DNA of 64,000 bases from Roseicyclus sp. GTDB taxonomy: Bacteria; Pseudomonadota; Alphaproteobacteria; Rhodobacterales; Rhodobacteraceae. Of this stretch, positions 48,772-57,537 are shown piece after piece (within the stretch, counting starts at the first letter, position 1; each line of letters starts with the position of its first letter). Below the pieces are notes generated by a model. It did not search any database. It was not told the origin of the DNA and was given only the letters and a program-made list of their open reading frames with translations. The DNA lies in assembly GCA_018401965.1 (NCBI GenBank), contig JAGYJU010000019.1, positions 62,001 through 126,000 on the forward strand. The letters are read 5' to 3'. The position numbers were made by a program, and so were the translations under genes.

Positions 48772-49551
48772 TCACTCGGCAGGAACGGCGTCCTTGCCAC
48801 CTTGCTTGTCGAAGTAGTCCTGGCTCTTGCGGACGGCGATCATGTAGATCAGCACGCCGAACACAGCCTTGGCGACGATGTCCGATACGGTGTAGCCGAC
48901 CTCGACGATCGTGGTCGCCGTTGCACCGTCCAGACCGATTGCGCCCGCGAAATACACGAGCGGGTAGAAGGACCAGGACAGGACGACAACCCAGCGCGCC
49001 AGGTTGACAAGGCCGCGTGCGTCCTCCGGCTGGTTGTCGATCGACTTGGACAGACCGACGAACAGTTCATACACGATCCACAGGAACGGAATCATCGACG
49101 CGATGCCCCAGAACCAGCGCGCACTGGCGCTGTCCGCGATCTCTCCGGGATATCCCAGCGCGATCATCAGCGCCGCCAGAAGACCAAGGCGCAGGCCACG
49201 CGACAACGTTTCCTGACGGCTCAGACCCATCACGAGGATGAGTTCGATCAGAAGCAGCGGCACGGTGAGCAACCAGTCCACATACCGATAGGCCTGGTTG
49301 AAAGTCGCGCCTGTCGCGACCATCACACCATCGGCGACGTCGTAGGCTGCGGTCCAGCTCTCGAAAATCCTCAGATAGTGGTATGCGGCGATGAAGGTCA
49401 CCAGACCGGTGATCGTCAGCGCCGTCCGATATTGGGGCGCGACCTGGCTGCGCCCGAGCCAGAAGAAAAGGGTTGCCGCAGCAAGCGCGGCGAATGCGAA
49501 CGAGAACGCGTTGTAAATCAGATTGAACTGACCGATTGTCATGTCTACCAT
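48772..49551 (-). CDS. Xanthorhodopsin-like light-driven proton pump
   Basis: A seven-helix microbial rhodopsin. Numbering from the upstream GTG at 49560, RYVDWLLTVPLLLIE contains D95 (proton acceptor), T99 and E106 (donor), the DTE motif of outward proton pumps. L103 corresponds to the green-tuning leucine of proteorhodopsin. H61 (AYHYLRIF) matches the acceptor-linked histidine, K231 (SDIVAKAVFGVL) binds retinal. G152 in RWFWGIASMIPF aligns with G156 of Salinibacter xanthorhodopsin, the small residue that opens the carotenoid antenna site. I start at ATG 49551, with GGAG eight bases upstream, giving 259 residues. Retinal is supplied by the downstream crt-blh genes. Confidence 0.96.
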   Translation of the reverse strand: MVDMTIGQFNLIYNAFSFAFAALAAATLFFWLGRSQVAPQYRTALTITGLVTFIAAYHYLRIFESWTAAYDVADGVMVATGATFNQAYRYVDWLLTVPLLLIELILVMGLSRQETLSRGLRLGLLAALMIALGYPGEIADSASARWFWGIASMIPFLWIVYELFVGLSKSIDNQPEDARGLVNLARWVVVLSWSFYPLVYFAGAIGLDGATATTIVEVGYTVSDIVAKAVFGVLIYMIAVRKSQDYFDKQGGKDAVPAE

Positions 49552-49690
49552 ACATCCCACTCCACTGTCTGTGTGTTGTTCGAATAGGTGGACAGGACTG
49601 CGGAGAGACTGATCTATGTTATTGTCACAAACATTTAATTTTGGAATGTCGCCGCATATGCCGCATTGTCTGAAGTGTCGGATATGCTAG
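49552..49690 (-). promoter_or_regulatory. AT-rich leader and probable promoter of the rhodopsin operon
   Basis: The 139 bp upstream of the rhodopsin start include an unusually AT-rich core (about 49610-49650, with AACATTTAATTTTGG on the plus strand) in an otherwise GC-rich chromosome. It is the only large non-coding interval ahead of the operon. I cannot assign confident -35/-10 boxes or a PpsR site. Confidence 0.5.
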
Positions 49691-50380
49691 CGCGTTGGAT
49701 TGAAGCACCCTCTTGACAGGAAGTTTCGAGAGCGGACGCAAACAGGCCCGCGCGGATCAGCCGCTGTCAGCGTAACACATCCGGTTGACCTGCATTGGCC
49801 TGTTCGACATCGAGAACGCAGTCGACGAAGTCCGAAAGTGTCGCGGCCATTGCCAGCGAAAGTTGAGGCACCTTTGGATCTGGCAGCGGGAGAGGCTCCT
49901 TTTGCGACCGACGGCGAGGCGGTTTCGGAGTGGTAGACCGATGCAAATCCCCTTTGTTCCCGGCACCTGCAACGCTGCACCGCCCGAAGTCGGTTTTCGC
50001 CCCTGTCGCTCAGACGCCCCGGGCGCAAACCCAACAATCGAAATCAGAAACAGGTTGGCCTTAGTCGAGTGCTCTCGGACATCGGAAACCTTGCTTGATT
50101 TAAGCCGGGCCATGTGTCGGCCTGCGGCAGTGTGAAGTAATTCTGGGTCTAAAGGCGGCCTGACGGTGCACTTCGAACGTTTTCCGTCAGGAGCCCTACG
50201 CATTCTTGAAAAGTCTGCAATCAGCCCATTCTACCGGACGCCCTCGCAGGCGCAGCACGAACAGAGCACGCGCGGCGAACGGCGGGAAGGTCCGCAAAGC
50301 TGACCTCGGCACGAAGCGCAGCGAAAGCCTATACTCATCCCCCTTGCCCACACCCCTTCCCCCATGCAACCCATTGCCCC
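49691..50380. other. Gene-poor stretch at the upstream edge of the phototrophy module
   Basis: About 690 bp without a supported gene between the rhodopsin leader and the DadA-like gene. The longest open frames (49757-50203 minus and 49785-50135 plus) have neither family similarity nor good ribosome sites. No tRNA, IS end or clear direct repeat was found. Together with 43133-43487 it brackets the rhodopsin-crt genes, as expected for inserted DNA. Confidence 0.5.
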
Positions 50381-51463
50381 ATGACCCATGACTTCCTCAT
50401 CATCGGCGGTGGCATCGCGGGCCTGTCGGCGGGGGCGCGGCTCTCGGAACTGGGCCGAGTGCTGCTGCTCGAAGCCGAGCCCGCGCTCGCCTATCACGCC
50501 TCGGGGCGGTCGGCCGCACTCTACGAGGCGCAATATGGCAAGCCTGCCACCGTCGCCCTCAATCTCGCGTCGCGCGCGGATCATGACAGCCTTGATGGCG
50601 GTGTCCTGAGCCCGCGCGGGTTGATGGTTCTGGCAGGGCCGGGGCAGGATGCCCTGTTTGCGCAGGATGTGGCGCAGATGGGTCTTGCGGTGATGTCCCC
50701 CGCGGAGGCGGTGGCGCGCGTGCCCGGCCTCAACCCCGATGCGATCACGGGGGCGGCGGCGCATGAGGATGCCTGGGATATCGACACCGACCGGCTGATC
50801 CAGCATTTTGCCCGGACCATTCGCGCGTCGGGTGGTGCGGTGCAGACCGGCGCGGCAGTCACCGGCATCGACAAGACAGCGGCGGGATGGCGTGTCGTCA
50901 CCCGGGATGGCAACCATCTGGCCCGCATCCTGGTCAACGCCGCCGGTGCCTGGGCCGATGGGGTTGCGATGATGGCGGGCCTGCAGCCCATCGGCATCAC
51001 CCCCTATCGCCGGTCGGTCGCGCGCGTGCCCGGCCCCAGCGGCCATGACGTATCGGGCTGGCCCATGCTGATGGGGGCGGGGGAAACCTGGTATGCCAAA
51101 CCCGATGCGGGCCAGATGATCGTGTCGCCCGCCGAAGAAGACCCGGTGGGCGAGGCCCATGATGCCTGGCCCGAGGATCTGACGCTTGCCGAGGGCATTG
51201 CCAGCTACCAGGCCTTTGTCCGCGAAGAGGTGACGCGCCTGACGGCATCCTGGGCGGGGCTGCGCAGCTTTGCCCCCGACCGCACGCTGGTGCTTGGCCC
51301 CGACCGCGATGACCCGTCGTTCATCTGGGTCGCGGGGCAGGGGGGCTATGGCTTTCAAACCGCACCAGCCGCATCACGCCTGGTTGCCGATCTTGTCGGC
51401 GGACGCCCGCCCGAACTTTCGGCCGATATCGTCGCGGCCCTCAGCCCGGCGCGGTTTCGGTGA
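50381..51463 (+). CDS. DAO-family FAD-dependent oxidoreductase (DadA/GlpD-like)
   Basis: A 360-residue flavoprotein with FLIIGGGIAGLSAGARLSEL at the start (FAD fold) and VLGPDRDDPSFIWVAGQGGY near the end, typical of the D-amino-acid oxidase/glycine oxidase superfamily. ASGRSAALYEAQYG is the loop seen in the group annotated as glycerol-3-phosphate or D-amino-acid dehydrogenases. Substrate unknown; D-amino acids or sarcosine-like amines are reasonable. It lacks an obvious SD sequence. Confidence 0.85.
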   Translation: MTHDFLIIGGGIAGLSAGARLSELGRVLLLEAEPALAYHASGRSAALYEAQYGKPATVALNLASRADHDSLDGGVLSPRGLMVLAGPGQDALFAQDVAQMGLAVMSPAEAVARVPGLNPDAITGAAAHEDAWDIDTDRLIQHFARTIRASGGAVQTGAAVTGIDKTAAGWRVVTRDGNHLARILVNAAGAWADGVAMMAGLQPIGITPYRRSVARVPGPSGHDVSGWPMLMGAGETWYAKPDAGQMIVSPAEEDPVGEAHDAWPEDLTLAEGIASYQAFVREEVTRLTASWAGLRSFAPDRTLVLGPDRDDPSFIWVAGQGGYGFQTAPAASRLVADLVGGRPPELSADIVAALSPARFR

Positions 51464-51539
51464 TTTTGGCGTGAGCTTGCGGTTTCGCCGTGCGGCATCT
51501 TCCCCTACATTGCGCAGCAGACAGGTTGAAGGAGTTGCC

Positions 51540-52022
51540 ATGACCCTGCCCCGTGATTATCCGCGTGTCCTGACCGCCATGGCCCTGGCCACGGCCCTGA
51601 TCGCGCCGCTGCCCGCGCTGGCGCAGTCACAGCTTGACCGGATGCAGGTCTTGTCCGAACAGGCCAACGCCCTGATGAACGAGGCGCTGGTGGCGCAGAT
51701 CCCCGCGCTGGACGGCAACCTGCCCCCGCCGCAATGGGATGACCGCACCCGCACCGCCTATGCCTGCCTGATGGATGGTTACGTGGCGGCCGTGGGCGAA
51801 GACGCGGTCGACCGGATGCTCGACCAGATGGATGCCGCGCTGGACGGGGCCACCGCCGAAAGCCTGATGAGCGGCGAGATGGATCAGGGCATCGAGATGC
51901 CCGATGGCATGACCGAGGCGCAGACGCAGGCGCTTTTGGCCAGTTGCGGCGTGATGGAAGTGATGATGGCGCGCATGGCAGAAAGCGGCGCGATGACCGT
52001 GATGATGCAGCAACAACAGTGA
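51540..52022 (+). CDS. Secreted Met-rich protein of unknown function
   Basis: A 160-residue protein with a signal peptide (RVLTAMALATALIAPLPALA) and a helical, acidic, methionine-rich mature part (MMARMAESGAMTVMMQQQQ at the end). Two cysteines (YACLMDG and ASCGVME) could pair. The ATG at 51540 has AAGGAG seven bases upstream. No family is recognised. Its stop overlaps the start of the DUF938 gene. Confidence 0.72.
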   Translation: MTLPRDYPRVLTAMALATALIAPLPALAQSQLDRMQVLSEQANALMNEALVAQIPALDGNLPPPQWDDRTRTAYACLMDGYVAAVGEDAVDRMLDQMDAALDGATAESLMSGEMDQGIEMPDGMTEAQTQALLASCGVMEVMMARMAESGAMTVMMQQQQ

Positions 52023-52675
52023 TCCGCCGTCTAGATCTGCCCGACACGCCGGGGGCCACGCTGGCGCAGGATGCCCGCATCTCTGCCCCCTCGGCGCTGC
52101 GCAACCGCGATGTGATCCGTGATCAGCTGTTGCGCATTGCCCCGGCGCGGGGCCGCGCGTTGGAAATCGCCTCGGGCACCGGGGAACATGTGGTGTGTTT
52201 CGCCGCCGCCCTGCCGGGGCTGACCTGGCAACCGACCGATCCCGATGCCGCACGCCGCGCCTCGATCATGGCCTGGGCGGCAGAGGCGGCGCTGCCCAAC
52301 ATCCTGCCCCCGCTGCACCTGGATGCCGCGCGGCCCGGCTGGGCGGCAGATCATGGCCCGGCCGACCTGGTCGTCCTGGTCAACCTGCTGCACCTGATTT
52401 CGGCGCCCGAGGCGCGGGTGGTGCTGACCGAGGCGGCGCAGGCGCTGTCGATCGGTGGCATCTTTGCGCTTTACGGACCGTTCCTGCGCGATGGCCGCCC
52501 CACAAGCGAGGGCGACGCCAGTTTCGATGCCAGCCTGCGGGCGCAAGACCCCGCCATCGGCTACAAGGATCTGGCCGATGTGACCGCGATCCTGGCGGGT
52601 GCGGGGCTGGTATTGGCCGACACCGTCGAGATGCCGGCCAATAACGTGTTGCTGATCGCCAACCGCCCCGCCTGA
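52019..52675 (+). CDS. DUF938 family SAM-dependent methyltransferase
   Basis: A 218-residue protein with ARISAPSALRNRDVIRDQLL, ALEIASGTGEHVVCFAAALP (SAM motif I) and VNLLHLISAPEA, the arrangement of DUF938 proteins. The GTG start overlaps the preceding TGA (GTGA). The substrate is unknown. Confidence 0.88.
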   Translation: MIRRLDLPDTPGATLAQDARISAPSALRNRDVIRDQLLRIAPARGRALEIASGTGEHVVCFAAALPGLTWQPTDPDAARRASIMAWAAEAALPNILPPLHLDAARPGWAADHGPADLVVLVNLLHLISAPEARVVLTEAAQALSIGGIFALYGPFLRDGRPTSEGDASFDASLRAQDPAIGYKDLADVTAILAGAGLVLADTVEMPANNVLLIANRPA

Positions 52676-52680
52676 TCCGG

Positions 52681-55182
52681 TCAGCCGTCGATGCGGATCA
52701 CCGCGTTTTGCGGATCATAGGGGCTGTCTTCGACCACCACGGCGTCGAACAGCCCGGTGAACATCCGCACCTGCAACCTGGTGCCGACCGCGGCCAGGTC
52801 GGGGCGCACGTAGCCCATGCCGATCTGTTTGCCGAACGCCACCGAATACCCGCCCGAGGTCAGGCGGCCGATCTTTTGCCCATCATGCAGCAGCGCCTCG
52901 CGCCCCCAGGGGTCGGCATCCGCCGGGCCGTCAATCAACAGCGTGACGCAGGCCGACCGGATGCCCTTTGCCAGCATCGCGTCCTTGCCGTGAAACGTTT
53001 TGCCCAGGTCGACAAACCGGTCCAGCCCCGCCTCGAGCGGGGTGGCATCGCGGCCCAGCTCGGTGCCGAAGGCGCGATAGGATTTTTCCTGCCGCAGCCA
53101 GTTCTGCGCCCGCGCGCCCACGGGCTTGAGCCCATGCTTGGCCCCCACCGCCATCAAGCGGTCCCACAGGTAGCGGCCCATCTCGATCGGGTGATGCAAT
53201 TCCCAGCCCAGCTCGCCCGTATAGGCCACGCGCACGGCGACGACCGGGCACATTTCCAGCTCGATCTTGCGCAGCGACAGCCAGGGAAACCGCTTGTTCG
53301 ACAGGGCGGTTTGCGGGTCCGCATCGCGGATCAACTCGGCCAGGATCGCGCGGGAATTCGGGCCTGCCAGGGCAAAGACGCCAAAGCGCGTGGTCCAATC
53401 CTCGACCTCGATCCGGCCAAATTCGGCCTCCTTGTCGGCCACGGCCTTGAGCAGGTTGTCGCGGTCATAGGCATGCCAGCCGCCTGCGGAAATCAGGACG
53501 AACCGCTCCTCTTCCTCGCGCAGGATGGTGTATTCGGTCCGGGTCGTGCCCGCCCCGGTCAGGGCATAGGTCAGGTTGATCCGCCCCACCTTTGGCAGCT
53601 TGTTGGTGGTGAACCAGTCCAGGAACGCCGCCGCGCCGGGGCCCTTGACCACATGCTTGGCAAAGGCCGTGGCATCGATGATCCCGGCGGTCTGCCGGAT
53701 CGCCTCTGCCTCTGCCTTTGCATGGTCCCACCAGGCGCCGCGCCGGAAACTGCGGCTGTCATGGTCAAAGCTGTCGGGCGCGCCCACAGGGCCGTAGTAA
53801 TTCGGCCGTTCCCAGCCGTTCACACAGCCAAACTGTGCCCCCAACGCCTTTTGCCGGTCATAGGCGGGCGCGGTGCGCAGCGGGCGGCAGGCTTCGCGTT
53901 CCTCGTCGGGGTGGTGCAGGATGAAGACGTGTTCATAGCATTCTTCGTTCTTGCGCGCGGCATATTCGGTGGTCATCCAATCCGACCCGAAGCGCTTGGG
54001 ATCCAGCGATGCGGTGTCGATCTCGGCCTCGCCTTCGACCATCATCTGGGCCAGGTAATAGCCGGTGCCACCGGCGGCGGTGATGCCGAAACTGAACCCT
54101 TCCGCCAACCACATGTTGCGCAGGCCCGGCGCGGGGCCGACCAGCGGGTTGCCATCGGGCGTGTAGCAGATCGGCCCGTTGTAATCATCCTTCAGCCCGA
54201 CCGTTTCCGAGCTTGGCAGGCGGTGGATCATCGACATGTATTCTTCTTCGATCCGGTCCAGATCCAGCGGGAACAGGTCGGCGCGGAAGCTTTCGGGCAC
54301 ATCATACAGGAAGCGCGCGGGTGCGCCCCGTTCATAGGGCCCAAGGATCCAGCCGCCGCGTTCCTCGCGCACATACCACTTGGCATCGGCATCCCGCAGC
54401 ACCGGGTGTTCGCCATTGGTCTTGCGCCAGTCCACCAGCGCCGGGTCGGGTTCGGTCACGATATACTGATGCTCGACCGGGATGGCGGGCATCTTGATCC
54501 CCAAGAGCCGCGCCGTGCGCTGCGCATGGTTGCCGGTGGCGGTCACCACATGTTCGGCGGTGATCACCGCGGTCTCTTCGGAGGGCACGAGGTTGCCACC
54601 CTTTTCCACCATCTTGGTGACGCTCACCCGCCACTCCGACCCGGTCCAGGCATAGCCGTCGACCTGCCATTTCCGTTCGATCGTCACGCCGCGTTGGCGC
54701 GCGCCCTTGGCCATGGCCATGGTGACATCGGCGGGGTTTATGTAGCCGTCCGTGGGGTGGTAGATCGCGCCTTTCAGATCCTCGGTCCGCACCAGCGGCC
54801 AGCGCTCCTTGATCTGGGCGGGCGTCATCCAGTCGAACGGGATGCCCACGGTTTCCGCCGTCGAGGCGTAGAGCATGTATTCATCCATGCGCGCATCGCT
54901 CTGCGCCATGCGCAGGTTGCCCACCACCGAGAACCCCGCGTTCAGCCCGGTTTCCTCTTCCAGTGTCTTGTAGAATTTCACGCTGTAATCGTGGATGTGG
55001 CTGGTGGCATAGCCCATGTTGAACAGCGGCAACAAACCGGCGGCATGCCAGGTTGACCCGCTGGTCAATTCATCGCGTTCCAACAGCATCACATCCGCCC
55101 AGCCCGCGCGGGCAAGGTGATAGGCGATCGAGGTGCCGACGGCACCGCCGCCGACGACGAGGGCTTTGACATGGGTTTTCAT
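52681..55182 (-). CDS. Dimethylglycine/sarcosine dehydrogenase-like flavoprotein with GcvT domain
   Basis: An 833-residue two-part enzyme. The N-terminal half is a DAO-type FAD domain (KALVVGGGAVGTSIAYHLAR, then ELTSGSTWHAAGLLPLFNMG, the region that holds covalent FAD in relatives). The C-terminal half is a GcvT-like tetrahydrofolate-binding domain with FGVFALAGPNSRAILAELI, YTGELGWELHHPIEMGRYLW and GLKPVGARAQNWLRQEKSYR. Such enzymes demethylate dimethylglycine or sarcosine and pass the one-carbon unit to folate. ATG 55182 is chosen as start; the frame upstream is not conserved. The stop is 6 bp from the convergent DUF938 gene. Confidence 0.9.
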   Translation of the reverse strand: MKTHVKALVVGGGAVGTSIAYHLARAGWADVMLLERDELTSGSTWHAAGLLPLFNMGYATSHIHDYSVKFYKTLEEETGLNAGFSVVGNLRMAQSDARMDEYMLYASTAETVGIPFDWMTPAQIKERWPLVRTEDLKGAIYHPTDGYINPADVTMAMAKGARQRGVTIERKWQVDGYAWTGSEWRVSVTKMVEKGGNLVPSEETAVITAEHVVTATGNHAQRTARLLGIKMPAIPVEHQYIVTEPDPALVDWRKTNGEHPVLRDADAKWYVREERGGWILGPYERGAPARFLYDVPESFRADLFPLDLDRIEEEYMSMIHRLPSSETVGLKDDYNGPICYTPDGNPLVGPAPGLRNMWLAEGFSFGITAAGGTGYYLAQMMVEGEAEIDTASLDPKRFGSDWMTTEYAARKNEECYEHVFILHHPDEEREACRPLRTAPAYDRQKALGAQFGCVNGWERPNYYGPVGAPDSFDHDSRSFRRGAWWDHAKAEAEAIRQTAGIIDATAFAKHVVKGPGAAAFLDWFTTNKLPKVGRINLTYALTGAGTTRTEYTILREEEERFVLISAGGWHAYDRDNLLKAVADKEAEFGRIEVEDWTTRFGVFALAGPNSRAILAELIRDADPQTALSNKRFPWLSLRKIELEMCPVVAVRVAYTGELGWELHHPIEMGRYLWDRLMAVGAKHGLKPVGARAQNWLRQEKSYRAFGTELGRDATPLEAGLDRFVDLGKTFHGKDAMLAKGIRSACVTLLIDGPADADPWGREALLHDGQKIGRLTSGGYSVAFGKQIGMGYVRPDLAAVGTRLQVRMFTGLFDAVVVEDSPYDPQNAVIRIDG

Positions 55183-55308
55183 GGCGTGCGCGGATCCTTG
55201 GGGGTGAGGTCGGAAAATCCTGACCCTACCTGCCCGAGCCTTGCAAGCCGCGCCACGCCCACCCGACCGAAATAGGTGCGAAAGCGACATGGGTGCAAAC
55301 GCCGGTCG

Positions 55309-55363
55309 CTTCTTCGTTTCAGAAATATCCCCCGGGGGGCCGAAGGGCGGGGGCAGAGCCCCC
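55309..55363 (-). repeat. Hairpin plus conserved tail (repeat copy 3, divergent)
   Basis: On the minus strand a 6-bp stem hairpin (GGGGGC/GCCCCC, 55349-55363) is followed by a 24-nt tail (55332-55309) ending GAAACGAAGAAG. About 16 of 24 bases agree with the tail at 2090-2113. It lies in the gap between the BMP gene and the dimethylglycine dehydrogenase-like gene. Confidence 0.5.
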
Positions 55364-55384
55364 AAGACACGCCTGACGCCCATG

Positions 55385-55412
55385 AAAAAGGCCCGCCTTG
55401 GGGGGCGGGCCT
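55385..55412 (-). terminator. Rho-independent terminator of the xdh-BMP operon
   Basis: A 9-bp stem (AGGCCCGCC 55389-55397 with GGCGGGCCT 55404-55412), 6-nt loop and, on the minus strand, five T at 55389-55385. It lies 20 bp past the BMP gene stop. Confidence 0.9.
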
Positions 55413-55431
55413 CTTCCGGATCCGGTGGCGA

Positions 55432-56510
55432 TCAGTTCGGGATGTCGCCGGTGATGCCTTCGACATAGAAACTCATGCCGGCCAGCGTGCCGTCATCGGC
55501 GATTTCGCCTTCGGCCAGCCAGGCGGTGCCGTCCTGCCGATTGATCGGGCCGGTGAAGGGGTGGTATTCGCCTGCCGCGATGGCATCGCGCAGCGCCGCC
55601 GCCGAGGCGCGCACATCTTCGGGGATCGCATCGGTCATTTCACCGATCACGACCATGCCCGTGTCGATGCCTTCCCAGACATCGCCCTGGGTCCAGGTGC
55701 CATCCATCGCCTCACCGACGCGGCGGATGTAATAGGGGGCCCAGTTGTCGATGATCGACGCCACGCGCGGGGCAGGGGCGAACTGGATCATGTCGGACGC
55801 CTGGCCAAAGGAAATGATCCCGGCTTCTTGCGCCACGGTCTGGGGGGCGGTGCTGTCGGTGTGCTGCATGATCACATCCGCGCCCGCATCGATCAGCGCC
55901 TGTGCCGCGTCCGCCTCGACGGCCGGATCGAACCAGGTGTAGGCCCAGACGACGCGGAATTCCACATCGGGGTTGACTTCGCGCGCATGCAGATAGGCCG
56001 AATTGATGCCCCGGATCACTTCGGGGATCGGGTAGGACCCGATGTAGCCCACGATGTTCGACTCGGTCATGTGGCCCGCGATATGGCCGATCACTGCGCG
56101 GCCTTCGTAGAAACGTGCCGAATAGGTCGACACGTTCGGGAAATCGCGCTGATAGCCTGTGGCATGTTCGAAATACACGTCAGGGAACTGGCCGGCCACT
56201 GCATTGGTCGCTTCACCGAAGCCGAACGAGGTGGTGAAGATCATGTCGGCGCCGCCCAGGATCATCTGCGTGATCGAGCGTTCGGCATCGGCCCCTTCCG
56301 GCACGTTTTCCAGGAACACGGTTTCGACGCGGTCACCGAAATGTTCCTCGACGGCCAGGCGCGCCTGGTCGTGTTCATAGGTCCAGCCGTAGTCGCCCGG
56401 CGATCCGACGTAGATGAAGCCGATCTGGAACGGGTCGTCTTGCGCCATGGCGGGCAGGGCAAGCCCTGCGGCAACTGCGGCCGAGGCCAAAATCTGGTTG
56501 TCAGTTTCAT
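55432..56510 (-). pseudogene. BMP/PnrA-family ABC substrate-binding protein, one-base deletion in the signal peptide
   Basis: The mature part (QDDPFQIGFIYVGSPGDYGW, DMIFTTSFGFGEATNAVAGQ, ADVIMQHTDSTAPQTVAQEA) is a BMP/PnrA-type nucleoside-binding protein of about 335 residues. The signal peptide is split: ATG 56510, with GGAGG about nine bases upstream, gives MKLTTRF, and the other frame continues LASAAVAAGLALPAMAQ. One more T in the T4 run (56492-56489 on this strand) joins them. The genes for ATPase and permeases precede it, so purines or nucleosides are the expected ligand. As given, no exported product would be made. An assembly error is likely. Confidence 0.85.
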
Positions 56511-56613
56511 TCAGAGATCCTCCGTATTGGATGGGTGGTATGGTGGTCTGCGCCGTCGATGGTGGCACGGGTGTCGGTCGTATCCGCGGGCGCGTGTGGG
56601 CGCCCTGTCGGTA

Positions 56614-57537
56614 TCAGCTAGAAGCATGGAACACACGGCCCAGGCCCGCGGGCGCGTTCAGCGCGGCGCGGCGCCGGTCCGATGAAATCAGGACAAGCAC
56701 GATGATCGTTACCAGGTAGGGCGAGGCGTCAAGCAGGGCTACCGGCACGCCGATTTCCGCCGCTTGCAAGCGCAGTTGCAGCGCCGCGATGCCGCCGAAC
56801 AGCCAGGCGCCCAATAGCACGCGCCATGGTTTCCACGAGGCGAAGACAACCAGCGCCAGCGCGATCCAGCCCGCGCCCGCCGTCATCCCCTCGATCCAGT
56901 TCTGCACCCGCACGACGGACAGGAACGCGCCGCCAAGACCGGCACAGGCGCCCCCGAACATGATCGCGGCGATGCGGATGCGCACCACCTTGTAGCCCAG
57001 TGCATGGGCAGCATCGTGGTTTTCACCCACCGCGCGCAACACTAGCCCGATCCGGGTGCGCGTCAGCACGATCCAGACGGCGGCGACCAGCGCGATGGAC
57101 ACATAGACCAGGATGGAATGCGAAAACACGATCGGCCCAAGACCGGGAATGTCGCGCAAGGCTTCGGGAAAGGGTCGGGCGATGGCCGGCACCGGCAACC
57201 CGGAATACCCCACCCCGAGCAGCGCCGCCAAGCCCAGCCCGAACAGGGTCAGTGCAAGGCCGGATGCGACCTGGTTGGCCATCAGGATCTGCGTCAGTAC
57301 CGCAAAGACCAGCGCCAGCGCCACAGCCCCCGCCATGCCGGCGACAAAGGCCAAGGCGGGCGATCCGGTATGATGCGCGGTGATGAACCCGCAGACCGCC
57401 CCCATGATCATCATCCCCTCGACGCCAAGGTTCAGGACACCGGCTTTTTCCACCACCAATTCGCCGATGGCCGCCAAAAGCACCGGGGTCGATACCGTGA
57501 TCAAGGCCACGATCAGGGTGACGGGGTCGATGATCAT
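56614..57537 (-). CDS. ABC transporter permease (nucleoside/purine type), second subunit
   Basis: A 307-residue permease with eight to ten helices. IGELVVEKAGVLNLGVEGMM is the hallmark of the BPD_transp_2 permeases that work with BMP-family binding proteins, and RIGLVLRAVGENHDAAHALG is the ATPase-contact region. The ATG overlaps the stop of the first permease by four bases. Confidence 0.92.
   Translation of the reverse strand: MIIDPVTLIVALITVSTPVLLAAIGELVVEKAGVLNLGVEGMMIMGAVCGFITAHHTGSPALAFVAGMAGAVALALVFAVLTQILMANQVASGLALTLFGLGLAALLGVGYSGLPVPAIARPFPEALRDIPGLGPIVFSHSILVYVSIALVAAVWIVLTRTRIGLVLRAVGENHDAAHALGYKVVRIRIAAIMFGGACAGLGGAFLSVVRVQNWIEGMTAGAGWIALALVVFASWKPWRVLLGAWLFGGIAALQLRLQAAEIGVPVALLDASPYLVTIIVLVLISSDRRRAALNAPAGLGRVFHASS

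Noticed and set aside
49552-49690. A PpsR-type TGT-N12-ACA light/redox operator before rhodopsin
   Set aside because: TGT and ACA triplets occur in the leader but I could not place a convincing symmetric pair at the right spacing.
49757-50203. A 148-codon minus-strand gene upstream of rhodopsin
   Set aside because: No ribosome site, no recognisable domain, and a residue make-up typical of random GC-rich frames.
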